DNA of 64,000 nt from JBEEJZ01 sp041168905 (lineage in GTDB: Bacteria; Pseudomonadota; Gammaproteobacteria; Burkholderiales; Burkholderiaceae_C), in contig JBEEJZ010000238.1 in assembly GCA_041168905.1 (NCBI GenBank), forward strand, positions 44,485 to 108,484, written 5' to 3'. The position numbers and the translations under genes are program-made. A model generated the notes under the pieces. It was not told the DNA's origin and did not search any database. It saw nothing but the letters and a program-made list of their open reading frames with translations. Shown in pieces: positions 34,370 to 44,661 of the stretch; position 1 is the stretch's first letter; each line of letters starts with the position of its first letter.

Positions 34370-35736
34370 TGACAGACCGCTTGTTGCAAGAGCCGTCTCA
34401 AGAAGTGCCGGAAATGCCCGCGCCAGTCAGCTTCTGGCAGGCCTTTGCCTTCTGGCTCAAGCTGGGTTTCATCAGCTTTGGCGGGCCTGCCGGCCAGATT
34501 GCACTGATGCACCAGGAGCTGGTGGAGCGGCGGCGCTGGCTCTCAGAGCAGCGTTTTTTGCATGCGCTCAACTATTGCATGGTGCTACCCGGCCCGGAGG
34601 CTCAGCAGCTGGCCACTTACATCGGCTGGCTGATGCACCGCACCTGGGGCGGCATCGTGGCCGGCACGCTCTTTGTGCTGCCATCACTCGTCATCCTGAT
34701 CGGCCTGTCGTGGCTGTATGTCGGCTTTGGTACGGTACCGCTGGTCGCCGGGCTGCTGTACGGCATCAAACCCGCCGTGGTGGCCATCGTGCTGCAGGCG
34801 GCGCACCGCATCGGTGGGCGTGCCCTCAAAAGCCAGTCGTTGTGGGGCGTGGCAGCGGCGTCTTTCGTGGCTATTTTTGTTTTCAACGTGCCATTCCCCG
34901 CCATCGTGGCGGCTGCGGCCGTGCTGGGCTGGCTGGGCAGTCGCTGGGCGCCATCACAGTTCCGTTCCGGCGGTGGTCGCGGCCAAACCGCACATCGCCA
35001 TGGCCCAGCCTTGTTGGACGATGACACGCCCGCACCCGCGCATGCGCGCTTCACCTGGCGCGGTCTGGGCCAAGTGCTCGGCACTGGCCTGCTACTGTGG
35101 GCTGCGAGCCTGGGCTTGCTGGCATGGACTGGCGGCTGGCAACACACCCTGACGCAGATGGGCTGGTTCTTCACCAAGGCCGCGCTGCTGACTTTTGGTG
35201 GCGCCTACGCGGTGTTGCCCTATGTCTACCAAGGCGCGGTGGTGGATGCGGGGTGGCTGTCGGCCGCTCAGATGATGGACGGTCTGGCCCTGGGTGAATC
35301 CACGCCGGGTCCGCTGATCATGGTGGTGGCCTTTGTGGGCTACCTGGGTGGCCATGCCCGCGCCCTGTTCGGGCCCGAGGCCTTGTTCATGGCGGGGGTT
35401 GCAGCTGCGACCATCGCGACCTGGTTCACTTTCCTGCCCTCCTTCATCTTCATTTTTGCGGGCGCACCGTTGGTGGAATCGACCCGTCACCACATCGGCC
35501 TGACCGCTCCACTCACGGCCATTACCGCAGCCGTGGTCGGTGTGATCGTCAATCTGGCACTGTTTTTCGGCTACCACGTGTTCTGGCCCGCAGGCTTTAC
35601 CGGTCCCGTCGATCTGGCCGCCGCCCTCATCAGCCTGGGCGCGGCCACGGCGCTCTTGCGCTTCAAACTGGGCGTGTTGCCGGTGCTGGCCGCAAGTGCC
35701 GTGGCCGGATGTGTCATCAAGGTGCCGCTGTGGTGA
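34369..35736 (+). CDS. Chromate transporter (ChrA family, two-domain)
   Basis: A 455-residue membrane protein of the CHR family with two homologous halves. The first begins FWLKLGFISFGGPAGQIALM with LNYCMVLPGPEAQQLATYIG, the second FFTKAALLTFGGAYAVLPYV with DGLALGESTPGPLIMVVAFV. ChrA exports chromate by proton exchange, though many members have not been tested. Translation is coupled to the slyX-like gene by a one-base overlap (TGATG). Confidence 0.9.
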   Translation: MTDRLLQEPSQEVPEMPAPVSFWQAFAFWLKLGFISFGGPAGQIALMHQELVERRRWLSEQRFLHALNYCMVLPGPEAQQLATYIGWLMHRTWGGIVAGTLFVLPSLVILIGLSWLYVGFGTVPLVAGLLYGIKPAVVAIVLQAAHRIGGRALKSQSLWGVAAASFVAIFVFNVPFPAIVAAAAVLGWLGSRWAPSQFRSGGGRGQTAHRHGPALLDDDTPAPAHARFTWRGLGQVLGTGLLLWAASLGLLAWTGGWQHTLTQMGWFFTKAALLTFGGAYAVLPYVYQGAVVDAGWLSAAQMMDGLALGESTPGPLIMVVAFVGYLGGHARALFGPEALFMAGVAAATIATWFTFLPSFIFIFAGAPLVESTRHHIGLTAPLTAITAAVVGVIVNLALFFGYHVFWPAGFTGPVDLAAALISLGAATALLRFKLGVLPVLAASAVAGCVIKVPLW

Positions 35737-35759
35737 GCGCCGAGTGCCAAAATCCCGCC

Positions 35760-36047
35760 ATGCCTGAATCTGATCTGCCTTCAAACCCCCCAGCGCCACC
35801 AGCTGCACAGCCCCGCAACCCCTTGCATGGCGTCACGCTGGAGGCCATGGTGACAGCACTGGCCGAGCACTACGGCTGGTCAGAATTGGGCCTGCGCATT
35901 CCTGTGCGCTGTTTCACACATGACCCCAGCGTGAATTCAAGCCTGAAGTTTTTGCGCAAAACGCCCTGGGCGCGCGAGAAAGTCGAGGGCCTGTACCTCT
36001 TCATGTTGCGTGAACTGCGGCGCACCCGGCCCCAGCGGCCCTCCTGA
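35760..36047 (+). CDS. VF530 (DUF2132) family protein
   Basis: A 95-residue protein. NPLHGVTLEAMVTALAEHYG, then WSELGLRIPVRCF, SVNSSLKFLRKTPWAR and KVEGLYLFM are the conserved core of the VF530/DUF2132 family, which has a compact DNA-binding-like fold. The first 20 residues are proline-rich and variable. It lies between the chromate transporter (23-base gap) and the MFS gene (10-base gap) and may be co-transcribed. No function can be assigned. Confidence 0.85.
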   Translation: MPESDLPSNPPAPPAAQPRNPLHGVTLEAMVTALAEHYGWSELGLRIPVRCFTHDPSVNSSLKFLRKTPWAREKVEGLYLFMLRELRRTRPQRPS

Positions 36048-36057
36048 CCTCCACACC

Positions 36058-37248
36058 ATGAAAACAAATCTGATGGGCACCGCCCTGGTGCTCGGCCTGC
36101 TCTCGGCCATCGGCCCTTTCGCCATCGACATGTACCTGCCCGCACTGCCCTCCATAGGCCAGAGCCTGGGTGCCTCTGTGAATGCGGTGCAGGCCAGCTT
36201 GATGGCCTTTTTCATCTCGTTAGGCATCGGGCAAATCATTTACGGCCCAGTGTCCGACATGGTCGGCCGCAAACCGCCGCTGTACTTCGGCCTGATCCTG
36301 TTTGGCGTGGGTAGCGTGGGCTGCGCGCTGGCACCCGACATCGACACCCTGGTCGCCCTGCGATTCGTGCAGGGTCTGGGTGCCTGCGCCGGCATGGTGG
36401 TGCCACGCGCTGTGGTGCGCGACCTGCACACCGGCCACGACGCGGCCCGCCTGATCTCGCTGCTGATGCTGGTCTTTAGCGTGTCGCCCATCCTGGCGCC
36501 GCTGACTGGCAGCTTTTTGATCGAATGGGCCGGATGGCGCAGCGTGTTCTGGGCCGTGACGCTAGCCGCCGTGCTGGGCTTGGTCTTGCTCGCGACCAGC
36601 CTGCCCGAAACCCGACCACCCGCAGCGCGCCTGGAAAGCAGCGTGGGCAGCGCCGTGGCCGCCTACGGACAGTTGCTGCGGCACCAGCACTTCATGGGCC
36701 TGGTGTTCATCGGCGCCTTTGGCATGTCGAGCTTTTTTGCCTACCTGGCCAATTCGTCTTTTGTGCTGATCGACCACTATGGCCTCACGCCACGCCAGTA
36801 CAGCTTGGCCTTTGCCGCCAATGCGGCGTCTTTCATTGGCGTGTCGCAATTCACGGGCCGGCTGGGCCAGCGCTTTGGCATGGTGCCGATGGTCAAAGTT
36901 GCTGTGTCGGGCTATACCGGCACCATGATCCTGCTGTTGGCGGCGTTCCTGGTGGGCTGGGATCACCTGGCCCTGATGCTGGGCATGCTGTTCCTGGGTT
37001 TCGGCTTTCTGGGCCTGGTTATCCCCACCACGGCCGTGCTGGCGCTGGACGACCACGGCCCGGTCGCGGGATCTGCCTCTGCGCTGATGGGCACCCTGCA
37101 GTTCGTCACCGGAGCCCTGGTCATGGCCCTGACCGGCCTGTTTGCCGACGGCACCGCCCGCGCCATGCTGATCGGTATTGCCGTATCGAGCCTGATCGCC
37201 TTTGCACTTGCGCGGGGGACTTTGGGTGGGTGGGGGCGATCAAGCTGA
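36058..37248 (+). CDS. Bcr/CflA family multidrug efflux MFS transporter
   Basis: A 396-residue major facilitator with 12 expected membrane segments. Bcr/CflA hallmarks are AIGPFAIDMYLPALPSIGQS in segment 1 and GQIIYGPVSDMVGRKPPLYF in the segment 2-3 loop. RFVQGLGACAGMVVPRAVVR follows in segment 4. It exports drugs or other small molecules in exchange for protons. A hairpin follows 42 bases downstream. Confidence 0.9.
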   Translation: MKTNLMGTALVLGLLSAIGPFAIDMYLPALPSIGQSLGASVNAVQASLMAFFISLGIGQIIYGPVSDMVGRKPPLYFGLILFGVGSVGCALAPDIDTLVALRFVQGLGACAGMVVPRAVVRDLHTGHDAARLISLLMLVFSVSPILAPLTGSFLIEWAGWRSVFWAVTLAAVLGLVLLATSLPETRPPAARLESSVGSAVAAYGQLLRHQHFMGLVFIGAFGMSSFFAYLANSSFVLIDHYGLTPRQYSLAFAANAASFIGVSQFTGRLGQRFGMVPMVKVAVSGYTGTMILLLAAFLVGWDHLALMLGMLFLGFGFLGLVIPTTAVLALDDHGPVAGSASALMGTLQFVTGALVMALTGLFADGTARAMLIGIAVSSLIAFALARGTLGGWGRSS

Positions 37249-37289
37249 CACCCAAGGCGGACACTCCCTCTTATTAGGACTTTCCCTAG

Positions 37290-37311
37290 GTTGCCCTGAA
37301 ATCGGGGCAAC
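37290..37311 (+). terminator. Hairpin after the MFS gene
   Basis: GTTGCCC (37290-37296) pairs with GGGCAAC (37305-37311) across an 8-base loop, 42 bases after the MFS stop. The downstream T tract is poor, so it may be a weak or rho-assisted terminator. Confidence 0.45.
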
Positions 37312-37316
37312 TTGCC

Positions 37317-37380
37317 TTGACGACTATCGAAGCACTAGCTGACAATCGTCTAGCCCTCTAGTAAATCGTTTTACTAGAGG
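37317..37380 (+). promoter_or_regulatory. Promoter and 26-bp palindromic operator of the sugar ABC operon
   Basis: A -35 TTGACG (37317-37322), an 18-bp spacer and a -10 GACAAT (37341-37346) predict a start near 37353. Immediately downstream are perfect 11-bp inverted arms: CCTCTAGTAAA (37355-37365) and TTTACTAGAGG (37370-37380), separated by TCGT so that the dyad centre is CG, as in LacI-family operators. A repressor here would block promoter escape. The LacI protein encoded at 41792-42841, at the other end of this operon, is the first candidate. Confidence 0.7.
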
Positions 37381-37454
37381 TAACTTGAAGTTCAGCTCCG
37401 CTCACTTTCTCGCAACATCTGGGCTTTTGTGGCCCCTACCCCTGGAGATTACCC

Positions 37455-38738
37455 ATGAAATTCACCCCCAAGCTTTTGGCCACTGCCGCCGCTCTGGCAC
37501 TGGTGTCCCACGTGGCACTGGCCGCAGACGTCCTGCGCGTCTGGCACCACGGTGGCCGCGCCGATAACGAGCGCGAGCGCATGGCCGGCATGATCGAAAA
37601 GTGGAACAAGGCCAACCCGTCGATGCCCGCCAAGCTGGAAATCCAGCCCGAGGGTTCCTACAACGAGCAAGTGCAAGCCGCAGCCCTGTCGGGCAACCTG
37701 CCGGACCTGCTGGACCTGGATGGCCCCAACTACGCCAACTACGCCTGGTCGGGCTACATCACCCCGCTGAACGGCCTGGTCTCTGCCAAGCTGATGGCTG
37801 ACATGATCCCGTCGCTGATCAAGCAAGGCACCTACCCCGCAGACGGCAAGGTCTACATGCTGGGTCAAGGCGACTCCGGCCTGTCGATCTGGGGTCGCAA
37901 GTCCTTGCTCGAAGGTGCCAAGGTGCGCATCCCCAAGGGTGTGGACGACGCCTGGACACTGGCCGAATTTGAAGATGCACTGGCCAAGCTGCAAAAAGCA
38001 CCTGGCATGAAGTACGCCATGGACGTGAAGCTGAACTACGGCCAAGGCGAGTGGTACACCTATGGTTTCTCGCCCTGGGTTCAGTCCTTCGGCGGTGATC
38101 TGATCGATCGCACCACCTGGAAAGCTGAAGGCACGATGAACGGTCCCGCTGCAGTCAAAGCCCTGAGCCTGTTGCAGGGCTTCGTGAAGAAGGGTTACAT
38201 CGCTCCGGCCAGCGAAGGTGACGACAGCTTCTACGGCAAGAAGAATGCCGCCCTGTCCTTCGTAGGTCACTGGATGTGGCCGGCTCACAGCAAGGCCTTT
38301 GACAAGGATCTGGTCCTGCTGCCCATGCCCAAGCTAGGTGCCAAGGCGGTGACTGGCAACGGCGGCTGGGCTTGGTCCATCAATGCCAAGAGCAAGCAAA
38401 AAGAAGCCACCGGCAAGCTGCTTGAGTTCATGCTCAGCACTGACAACGTGGCCGAACTGTCCACGGCCATGGGCGGCGTGCCTGGCGTGAAGTCTGCCGC
38501 TCCCAAGGTGGATCTCTACAAGGCGGGTGGCCCGTTGTCCCTGTACATTGACCAGTTGGCCAAGGTCAGTGTGGCACGTCCTTCGCACCCAGCTTACCCC
38601 ACCATCACCGCAGCCTTTGCCAAGGCCGTGGCTGACGTGGTGGACGGCGGTGACGTGAAGAAAGCCCTGGACGCAGCTGCCAAGAAGGTGGACCAGGACA
38701 TCGAAGACAACAAGGGTTACAAGCCCTTCGGCAAGTAA
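37455..38738 (+). CDS. Sugar ABC transporter substrate-binding protein (MalE/family 1 type)
   Basis: A 427-residue periplasmic binding protein. The signal peptide MKFTPKLLATAAALALVSHV (then ALA) ends near residue 23, and the family 1 domain follows with WHHGGRADNERERM, GNLPDLLDLDGPNYANYAWS and GHWMWPAHS. The ligand is unknown; relatives bind disaccharides, polyols or sugar glycosides. It is the first gene of a complete MalEFGK-type importer placed back to back with the inositol operon, which hints at a cyclitol or cyclitol glycoside. Codon use is strongly biased to C-ending codons, suggesting high expression. Confidence 0.85.
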   Translation: MKFTPKLLATAAALALVSHVALAADVLRVWHHGGRADNERERMAGMIEKWNKANPSMPAKLEIQPEGSYNEQVQAAALSGNLPDLLDLDGPNYANYAWSGYITPLNGLVSAKLMADMIPSLIKQGTYPADGKVYMLGQGDSGLSIWGRKSLLEGAKVRIPKGVDDAWTLAEFEDALAKLQKAPGMKYAMDVKLNYGQGEWYTYGFSPWVQSFGGDLIDRTTWKAEGTMNGPAAVKALSLLQGFVKKGYIAPASEGDDSFYGKKNAALSFVGHWMWPAHSKAFDKDLVLLPMPKLGAKAVTGNGGWAWSINAKSKQKEATGKLLEFMLSTDNVAELSTAMGGVPGVKSAAPKVDLYKAGGPLSLYIDQLAKVSVARPSHPAYPTITAAFAKAVADVVDGGDVKKALDAAAKKVDQDIEDNKGYKPFGK

Positions 38739-38748
38739 TGTCTGACGC

Positions 38749-38799
38749 CGTTGCGGGCTATCTGCCTGCAACGCAAGGGGTGCGGCAGCTGCCGCACCC
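38749..38799 (+). promoter_or_regulatory. Tandem intercistronic hairpins after the binding-protein gene
   Basis: Stem 1 pairs CGTTGCGGGC (38749-38758) with GCCTGCAACG (38764-38773), one mismatch. Stem 2 is a perfect 11-bp dyad, GGGTGCGGCAG (38778-38788) with CTGCCGCACCC (38789-38799). The pair lies between the binding-protein gene and the permease genes and probably stabilises the upstream mRNA or reduces read-through, so that binding protein is made in excess. Confidence 0.65.
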
Positions 38800-38858
38800 A
38801 CTGTTTTGCTCTCCCCCATTCCGTGTGGTGATTTCGAACACCGCAGGAGGCTCCCCAA

Positions 38859-39755
38859 ATGTTTGACGTACAACGACAGGTACGCTTGCGTCCCTGGCTG
38901 TTTCTCAGCCCGGCGCTGGCGCTGATGCTGCTGTTTCTGATCCTGCCCTTTGTGCTGACGGTGGTGTTTTCGTTCACCGACCAGCGGCTGGTGCCCAATC
39001 CCAATGTGCCCACCGAGATGATCGGTTGGCGCAATTACGACCGTATCTTTGCGAACGAAGACTTCGTTCGCACCCTGCTGAACACCGCATATTTCACCGT
39101 GCTGGTGGTGCCGCTGCAATGCGGCCTGGGCCTGGCGGTGGCCATGCTGATCAACACCAAACTGGCTGGCCGCCAGTTGTTCCGGGGCGTTTATTTTTTG
39201 CCCACCGTGATTTCGATGGTGGTGGTGTCCGTCATCTGGTTCTCACTGTTTCAGATGGGTGGTTTTTTCAACACTGCGCTCACCACGTTGACAGGCGGAT
39301 GGGTCAACCCGGTGGATTGGCTGGCCAACCCCACCACCGCCATGCCCGCGATTGTGCTGATGTCCGCCTGGCAAGGTTTCCCCTTTCAGATGGTGGTGTA
39401 CCTGGCGGGCTTGCAAAGCATCAACCACGACCTGTATGAAGCTGCCCGCCTGGATGGTGCCAACCGTTTCAACGAGTTCTGGCACGTCACCATGCCGGGG
39501 CTGCTGAACACCCACATTCTGGTGATCATGACGACCACTATCCTGGCCTTCAAGTTGTTCACTCAGGTCGAACTGCTGACCAAGGGCGGGCCTTCGGGCG
39601 TGACAGATACGCTGGTGCGCTTCATCTACCTCACGGGCTTTCGCCAGGGCAAGGTCGGCATTGCCGCAGCCGCTGCCGTGTGTTTCTTCCTGATCGTGCT
39701 GGCCATCAGCCTGGTGCAGCGTCGCCTGGTGAAAGAAGAAAGGGCCATCGAATGA
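38859..39755 (+). CDS. Sugar ABC transporter permease (MalF-like)
   Basis: A 298-residue inner-membrane permease with about six membrane segments. The EAA loop is DLYEAARLDGANRFNEFWHV. AGGAGG lies ten bases upstream of ATG 38859. Its stop overlaps the next permease gene as ATGA. Works with the permease encoded next and the ATPase at 40676. Confidence 0.9.
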   Translation: MFDVQRQVRLRPWLFLSPALALMLLFLILPFVLTVVFSFTDQRLVPNPNVPTEMIGWRNYDRIFANEDFVRTLLNTAYFTVLVVPLQCGLGLAVAMLINTKLAGRQLFRGVYFLPTVISMVVVSVIWFSLFQMGGFFNTALTTLTGGWVNPVDWLANPTTAMPAIVLMSAWQGFPFQMVVYLAGLQSINHDLYEAARLDGANRFNEFWHVTMPGLLNTHILVIMTTTILAFKLFTQVELLTKGGPSGVTDTLVRFIYLTGFRQGKVGIAAAAAVCFFLIVLAISLVQRRLVKEERAIE

Positions 39756-40597
39756 GCACCCGTATCGAACGACTGTTTTTGATGATCATCGCCCTGGCCT
39801 TGCTGGCCTTTGTGCTGACACCGCTGATGCTGATGGTGGCGACCTCGCTCAAGGGCGATGAGCAGCAAATCCTGATCGACTTTGGCAACTGGCGCGCCTT
39901 CTGGGTCGACCCGGACCAGATGTCGCTAGAAAACTTCCGCCAGGTCTTGAACGACAAAACCTCCCCCGTGCCGCGCTACCTCATGAATTCAGCCATCATC
40001 GTGGTCTGCATCGTGGTGTTTGGCGTGTTTGTGAATTCGCTCGCTGCCTACGCACTGGCTCGCATCAGCTTTCCTGGCCGCAACTTCGTGGTCATGGCCA
40101 TCGTGTCGCTCATCATCATTCCCATGGAGGCCCTGGCCGTGCCCATGTTGCTGATGATGAATGAGGTGGGCTGGGTAGACACCTACCAGGCCCAGATCGT
40201 GCCCTTCATCGCGCACCCGTTCTCGATCTTTTTGTTCTACCAGTTCTTTGCCAAGATTCCCAAGGACTACGACGAGGCCGCCTACCTGGACGGTGCCAGC
40301 CACCTCAAGATCTACTGGCAAATCATCATGCCGCTATCGCTACCCGCGATTGCCACGGTGGCCATTCTGCAAAGCCTGGAGTACTGGAATGCCTTTTTGT
40401 GGCCACTGATGGTCACGCGCGGTGCCGATGTGCGCCCAGTGTCGCTGGCCCTGGCCCAGTTTTTTGGCACGCCGCCACCGGTCTGGGGCGATGTGATGGC
40501 ATTCTCTGTGCTGATGTCGGCACCGATTCTGCTGGTTTATTTGCTGTTCCAGCGCTGGTTCATTCAGTCCGCGATGGGCAGCGGCGTGAAAGGCTGA
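39752..40597 (+). CDS. Sugar ABC transporter permease (MalG-like)
   Basis: A 281-residue permease with about six membrane segments and the EAA loop DYDEAAYLDGASHLKIYWQI. ATG 39752 overlaps the upstream stop; the frame is open farther 5' but only inside the previous gene. A small hairpin (GGGTCAGC at 40608 with GCTGAACCC at 40620) and a four-codon mini-frame lie in the 78-base gap before the ATPase gene. Confidence 0.9.
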   Translation: MSTRIERLFLMIIALALLAFVLTPLMLMVATSLKGDEQQILIDFGNWRAFWVDPDQMSLENFRQVLNDKTSPVPRYLMNSAIIVVCIVVFGVFVNSLAAYALARISFPGRNFVVMAIVSLIIIPMEALAVPMLLMMNEVGWVDTYQAQIVPFIAHPFSIFLFYQFFAKIPKDYDEAAYLDGASHLKIYWQIIMPLSLPAIATVAILQSLEYWNAFLWPLMVTRGADVRPVSLALAQFFGTPPPVWGDVMAFSVLMSAPILLVYLLFQRWFIQSAMGSGVKG

Positions 40598-40675
40598 GGA
40601 TGCACCCGGGTCAGCCAAAGCTGAACCCTTAGCGGGCCCAGGCCCACCCACATGAATAAATAGACAGGAAAAGTT

Positions 40676-41782
<1,107 letters not shown>

Positions 41783-41791
41783 ACCGCAGCC

Positions 41792-42841
41792 TCAAGCCGT
41801 CGGTCTACCCACCGACTGGCGGGCCACCAGGGGGCAATGCAGCAGTGTGCGGCCACTGGGCAGGTTTTTTTCTTCCAGCAAAACCTGGGCTCCCCATTGC
41901 CCCATCTCGTAGTGCGGCAACTGCATGGTGGTGAGGCGTGGGCGCAAATGACCTGCGATCACGTCCTGGTTGTCAAAACCGATGATCGACAGATCCTGCG
42001 GCACGCGCAGGCCCAGTGCCTGGGCTGCGTCATAGGCGCCCATGGCGCAGCGGTCATTCATGCAAAACAGCGCAGTGGGCCGACCTGGCCTTTGCAGCAG
42101 TTGCATGGCGCCTTCAAAACCCGCCTCCTGCCAGCCGCTGACTTGCACCACCAGCGCAGGATTGAAGGGCAGGCCGGCATCTTTCAGGGCCTGGCGATAG
42201 CCCGCCGTGCGTAACACCGACGCAACAGCACCGTCCAGGTTGTCAATCAGGCCGATGCGCACATGCCCATGGGCCAGCAGGTGCTCGGTGGCCTCGCGCC
42301 CGCCGCGCTCGTCGTCCGGCACCACGGCGGGCACTTGCTCGTCCGGGCTGTAGGCGTTGACCAGCACCACCGGAAAGCCCTGCAGCATGGCTGGCACCGC
42401 AATCTCCCGGTGCGACATGGTGGCCAGAATGATGGCGTCCACCTGGTGTTGCAACAGGGCGCCCAGGGCCTCCTGCTCCAGTTCATCCTGGTGGTCGGTG
42501 TTGATCATGGTCAGGATGCGCCGGTGCTGCCAGGCCACATCCTGCGCACCGCGAACAATCATGCCGGCGAAAGGCGTGGTGGCAATCTCATCGGTCACAA
42601 AACCCAGCAGGCTGGATGTGCCCCGGCGCAGGGCGCGGGCCATGGCGTTGGGCCGGTAGCCCAACTGGGCCACCGCTGCCCACACCCGCTCGCGGGTCTC
42701 TAAGGGTATTTGGGTGTTTTCGCCCTTGTTCAGTACAAAGGATACGGTGGTGGACGACACCTGCGCAGCCCGTGCCACGTCCTGCATGGTTACCCGTGCA
42801 GGGCGCGCAGGACGGGGGAGGTCGGGTGCGGAGTCGTTCAA
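41792..42841 (-). CDS. LacI family transcriptional regulator (end of iol operon)
   Basis: A 349-residue repressor. The N-terminal helix-turn-helix and hinge read VTMQDVARAAQVSSTTVSFV, then LNKGENTQIP and GYRPNAMARALRRGTS. The sugar-binding core follows, with MNDRCAMGAYDAAQALGLRV and the C-terminal VVARQSVGRP. It lies 13 bases after iolB on the same strand, so it may be the last gene of the iol operon. It is convergent with the sugar ABC operon, whose promoter carries a long LacI-like palindrome. Effector and exact target are inference. Confidence 0.88.
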   Translation of the reverse strand: MNDSAPDLPRPARPARVTMQDVARAAQVSSTTVSFVLNKGENTQIPLETRERVWAAVAQLGYRPNAMARALRRGTSSLLGFVTDEIATTPFAGMIVRGAQDVAWQHRRILTMINTDHQDELEQEALGALLQHQVDAIILATMSHREIAVPAMLQGFPVVLVNAYSPDEQVPAVVPDDERGGREATEHLLAHGHVRIGLIDNLDGAVASVLRTAGYRQALKDAGLPFNPALVVQVSGWQEAGFEGAMQLLQRPGRPTALFCMNDRCAMGAYDAAQALGLRVPQDLSIIGFDNQDVIAGHLRPRLTTMQLPHYEMGQWGAQVLLEEKNLPSGRTLLHCPLVARQSVGRPTA

Positions 42842-42854
42842 GGGCGAAATTATT

Positions 42855-43679
42855 TCAAACCGGGGCCAGCATCCACTCGTGGGCCGGGTCGTTCTTGAAG
42901 ACCCAGAAGCGGTTCGGGCCGGCCATCACATTCAGGTAGTAATTGTCGTAGCCATGCGGCGCCACGACCGGGTGATAGCCCCGGGGCACCATCACTACGT
43001 CGTGGTTTTCTACCGCGAGGGCCTCATCCAGGCTGCGGTCATCGGTGTACACCCGCTGGAAGGCAAAACCCTGGGGCGGATTCATGCGGTGGTAGTAAAC
43101 CTCTTCGAGCTGGGTTTCCACGGGCGGCTGCTCCACATCGTGCTTGTGGGGCGGGTAGCTGGACGAGTGGCTGGCCGGGGTGCGCACTTCCACCACCAGC
43201 AAATGGGCGGCACGCGGGTCGTCGTGCGGCAGGATGTCGCAGACATAGCGGGTGTTGGTGCCCTTGCCGCGCACGCTGCGGCGCATGGTGGCCGAATCGA
43301 TCACAAACATATCGGTGGAGCTGCCCTTGCCTGACGGCGCGGTGCACAACGCCACTTCGGCCACTGTGAGGGAGCCCGGCAGATTGCCCACGGTCACGCT
43401 TTTGCCCGGCGGCACATAGACCGCCGCAGGCGAGACTTCCTCAAACACGCTCTTGCGCGTGCCCAGGTTGGCGTAGGTCTTGCCGTCTACCGTGACATCC
43501 ACCGTGCCGGTCAGCACCACCAGGCACAGCTCGCGCTCTCCCGTGTCCACCGTCTCTGCCTCACCGGCCTGCAGGCGCACGGCCCGAAAGCCCACATGCG
43601 TCCAGCCGGCGCGCTCGGGCGTGACGTTGACGATCTCTTTGCCGGCGGGGGCCGCCTTGGCGAGCAGGGGACTGACCAT
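42855..43679 (-). CDS. iolB: 5-Deoxy-glucuronate isomerase IolB
   Basis: A 274-residue bicupin enzyme converting 5-deoxy-D-glucuronate to 2-deoxy-5-keto-D-gluconate. HSSSYPPHKHDVEQPPVETQ, then LEEVYYHRMNPPQGFAFQRV, give the metal-binding histidines and glutamate of the second cupin. PRGYHPVVAPHGYDNYYLNV follows. It is the fourth gene of iolC-iolD-iolE-iolB, 11 bases after iolE. Confidence 0.94.
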   Translation of the reverse strand: MVSPLLAKAAPAGKEIVNVTPERAGWTHVGFRAVRLQAGEAETVDTGERELCLVVLTGTVDVTVDGKTYANLGTRKSVFEEVSPAAVYVPPGKSVTVGNLPGSLTVAEVALCTAPSGKGSSTDMFVIDSATMRRSVRGKGTNTRYVCDILPHDDPRAAHLLVVEVRTPASHSSSYPPHKHDVEQPPVETQLEEVYYHRMNPPQGFAFQRVYTDDRSLDEALAVENHDVVMVPRGYHPVVAPHGYDNYYLNVMAGPNRFWVFKNDPAHEWMLAPV

Positions 43680-43690
43680 GTCTGTTTCCT

Positions 43691-44617
43691 TCAGGCGAGT
43701 GCGTTGACCAAGCCACGCAAGGTGTCATAACCCTTCTTGGCGTACTGGTAGCTGGGGGCCACGGCGGGGTCTTGCTCGGCCTCCACCACCAGCCAGCCTT
43801 CGTAGCCCGCATCCTTCAGGGCTTGCAGCACAGCGGCGAAATCGATGCTGCCGTCGCCTGGCACGGTGAAAGTGCCATTGATCACACCGGTCAGGAAGCT
43901 CCAGCCGTCATTGCGGGACTTGGCAATCACCGACGTGCGCACATCCTTGCAATGCACATGCACCACACGCTTGATGTGCTTCTTGAGCAAATCAACCGGG
44001 CTCAGGGCACCGCCAAAGTAGGCATGGCCGGTGTCAAACAGCAAAAACACCTTGGCCGGGTCGGTCAGGTCCATCAGCTTGTCCATGTCGGCCGGGGACT
44101 CCACATAGGCACCCATGTGATGGTGGTAGGCCAGCTTGATGCCGTAAGTCTCCAGCAGGTGCTGACCAAAGGCATTCAAACGCTGGGCGTAGGCTTGCCA
44201 CAAGGCCTCATTGGCAAAGGTAGGGCGCTTGCCCACCGGGGTGTCGATCTGGCCCTGCACGGTGCCGGCACATTCGCCATACACCACGACCTTGACACCG
44301 TTGTATTGCAGCTTGCTCATGTGGGCTTTGCAACGCTCGATTTCGGCGGCCACCGATTGCTCGTCGGTCTGGCCGGGCTCCAGCTCGGCCAGAAAGCCCG
44401 AATACCAGCCCGACACACAAGCCACACCAAATTCATCGAGCTTGGCCTTCAGGCCCGGGCCGTCCTTGGGGAATTTGTTGCCCAGCTCAAAGCCCTCGTA
44501 GCCGATTTCTGCGCCCTCTTTCAGCGCGGTTTCCAAAGGCGTTTCGCCGCCCAGGGAGGGCAGGTCGTCGTTCATCCAGGAGATCGGGTTGATGCCGATG
44601 CGTACGTTCCAGGTCAT
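43691..44617 (-). CDS. iolE: myo-Inosose-2 dehydratase IolE
   Basis: A 308-residue TIM-barrel enzyme dehydrating 2-keto-myo-inositol to trihydroxycyclohexane dione. The opening RIGINPISWMNDDLPSLGGE, then LLFDTGHAYFGG with metal ligands and VHCKDVR, are typical. It is 44 bases after iolD on the same strand. Confidence 0.94.
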   Translation of the reverse strand: MTWNVRIGINPISWMNDDLPSLGGETPLETALKEGAEIGYEGFELGNKFPKDGPGLKAKLDEFGVACVSGWYSGFLAELEPGQTDEQSVAAEIERCKAHMSKLQYNGVKVVVYGECAGTVQGQIDTPVGKRPTFANEALWQAYAQRLNAFGQHLLETYGIKLAYHHHMGAYVESPADMDKLMDLTDPAKVFLLFDTGHAYFGGALSPVDLLKKHIKRVVHVHCKDVRTSVIAKSRNDGWSFLTGVINGTFTVPGDGSIDFAAVLQALKDAGYEGWLVVEAEQDPAVAPSYQYAKKGYDTLRGLVNALA

Positions 44618-44661
44618 GTCAGTTCTCTTTCAAATGCGTAATAAGTGCGTGATGCAAAAAA

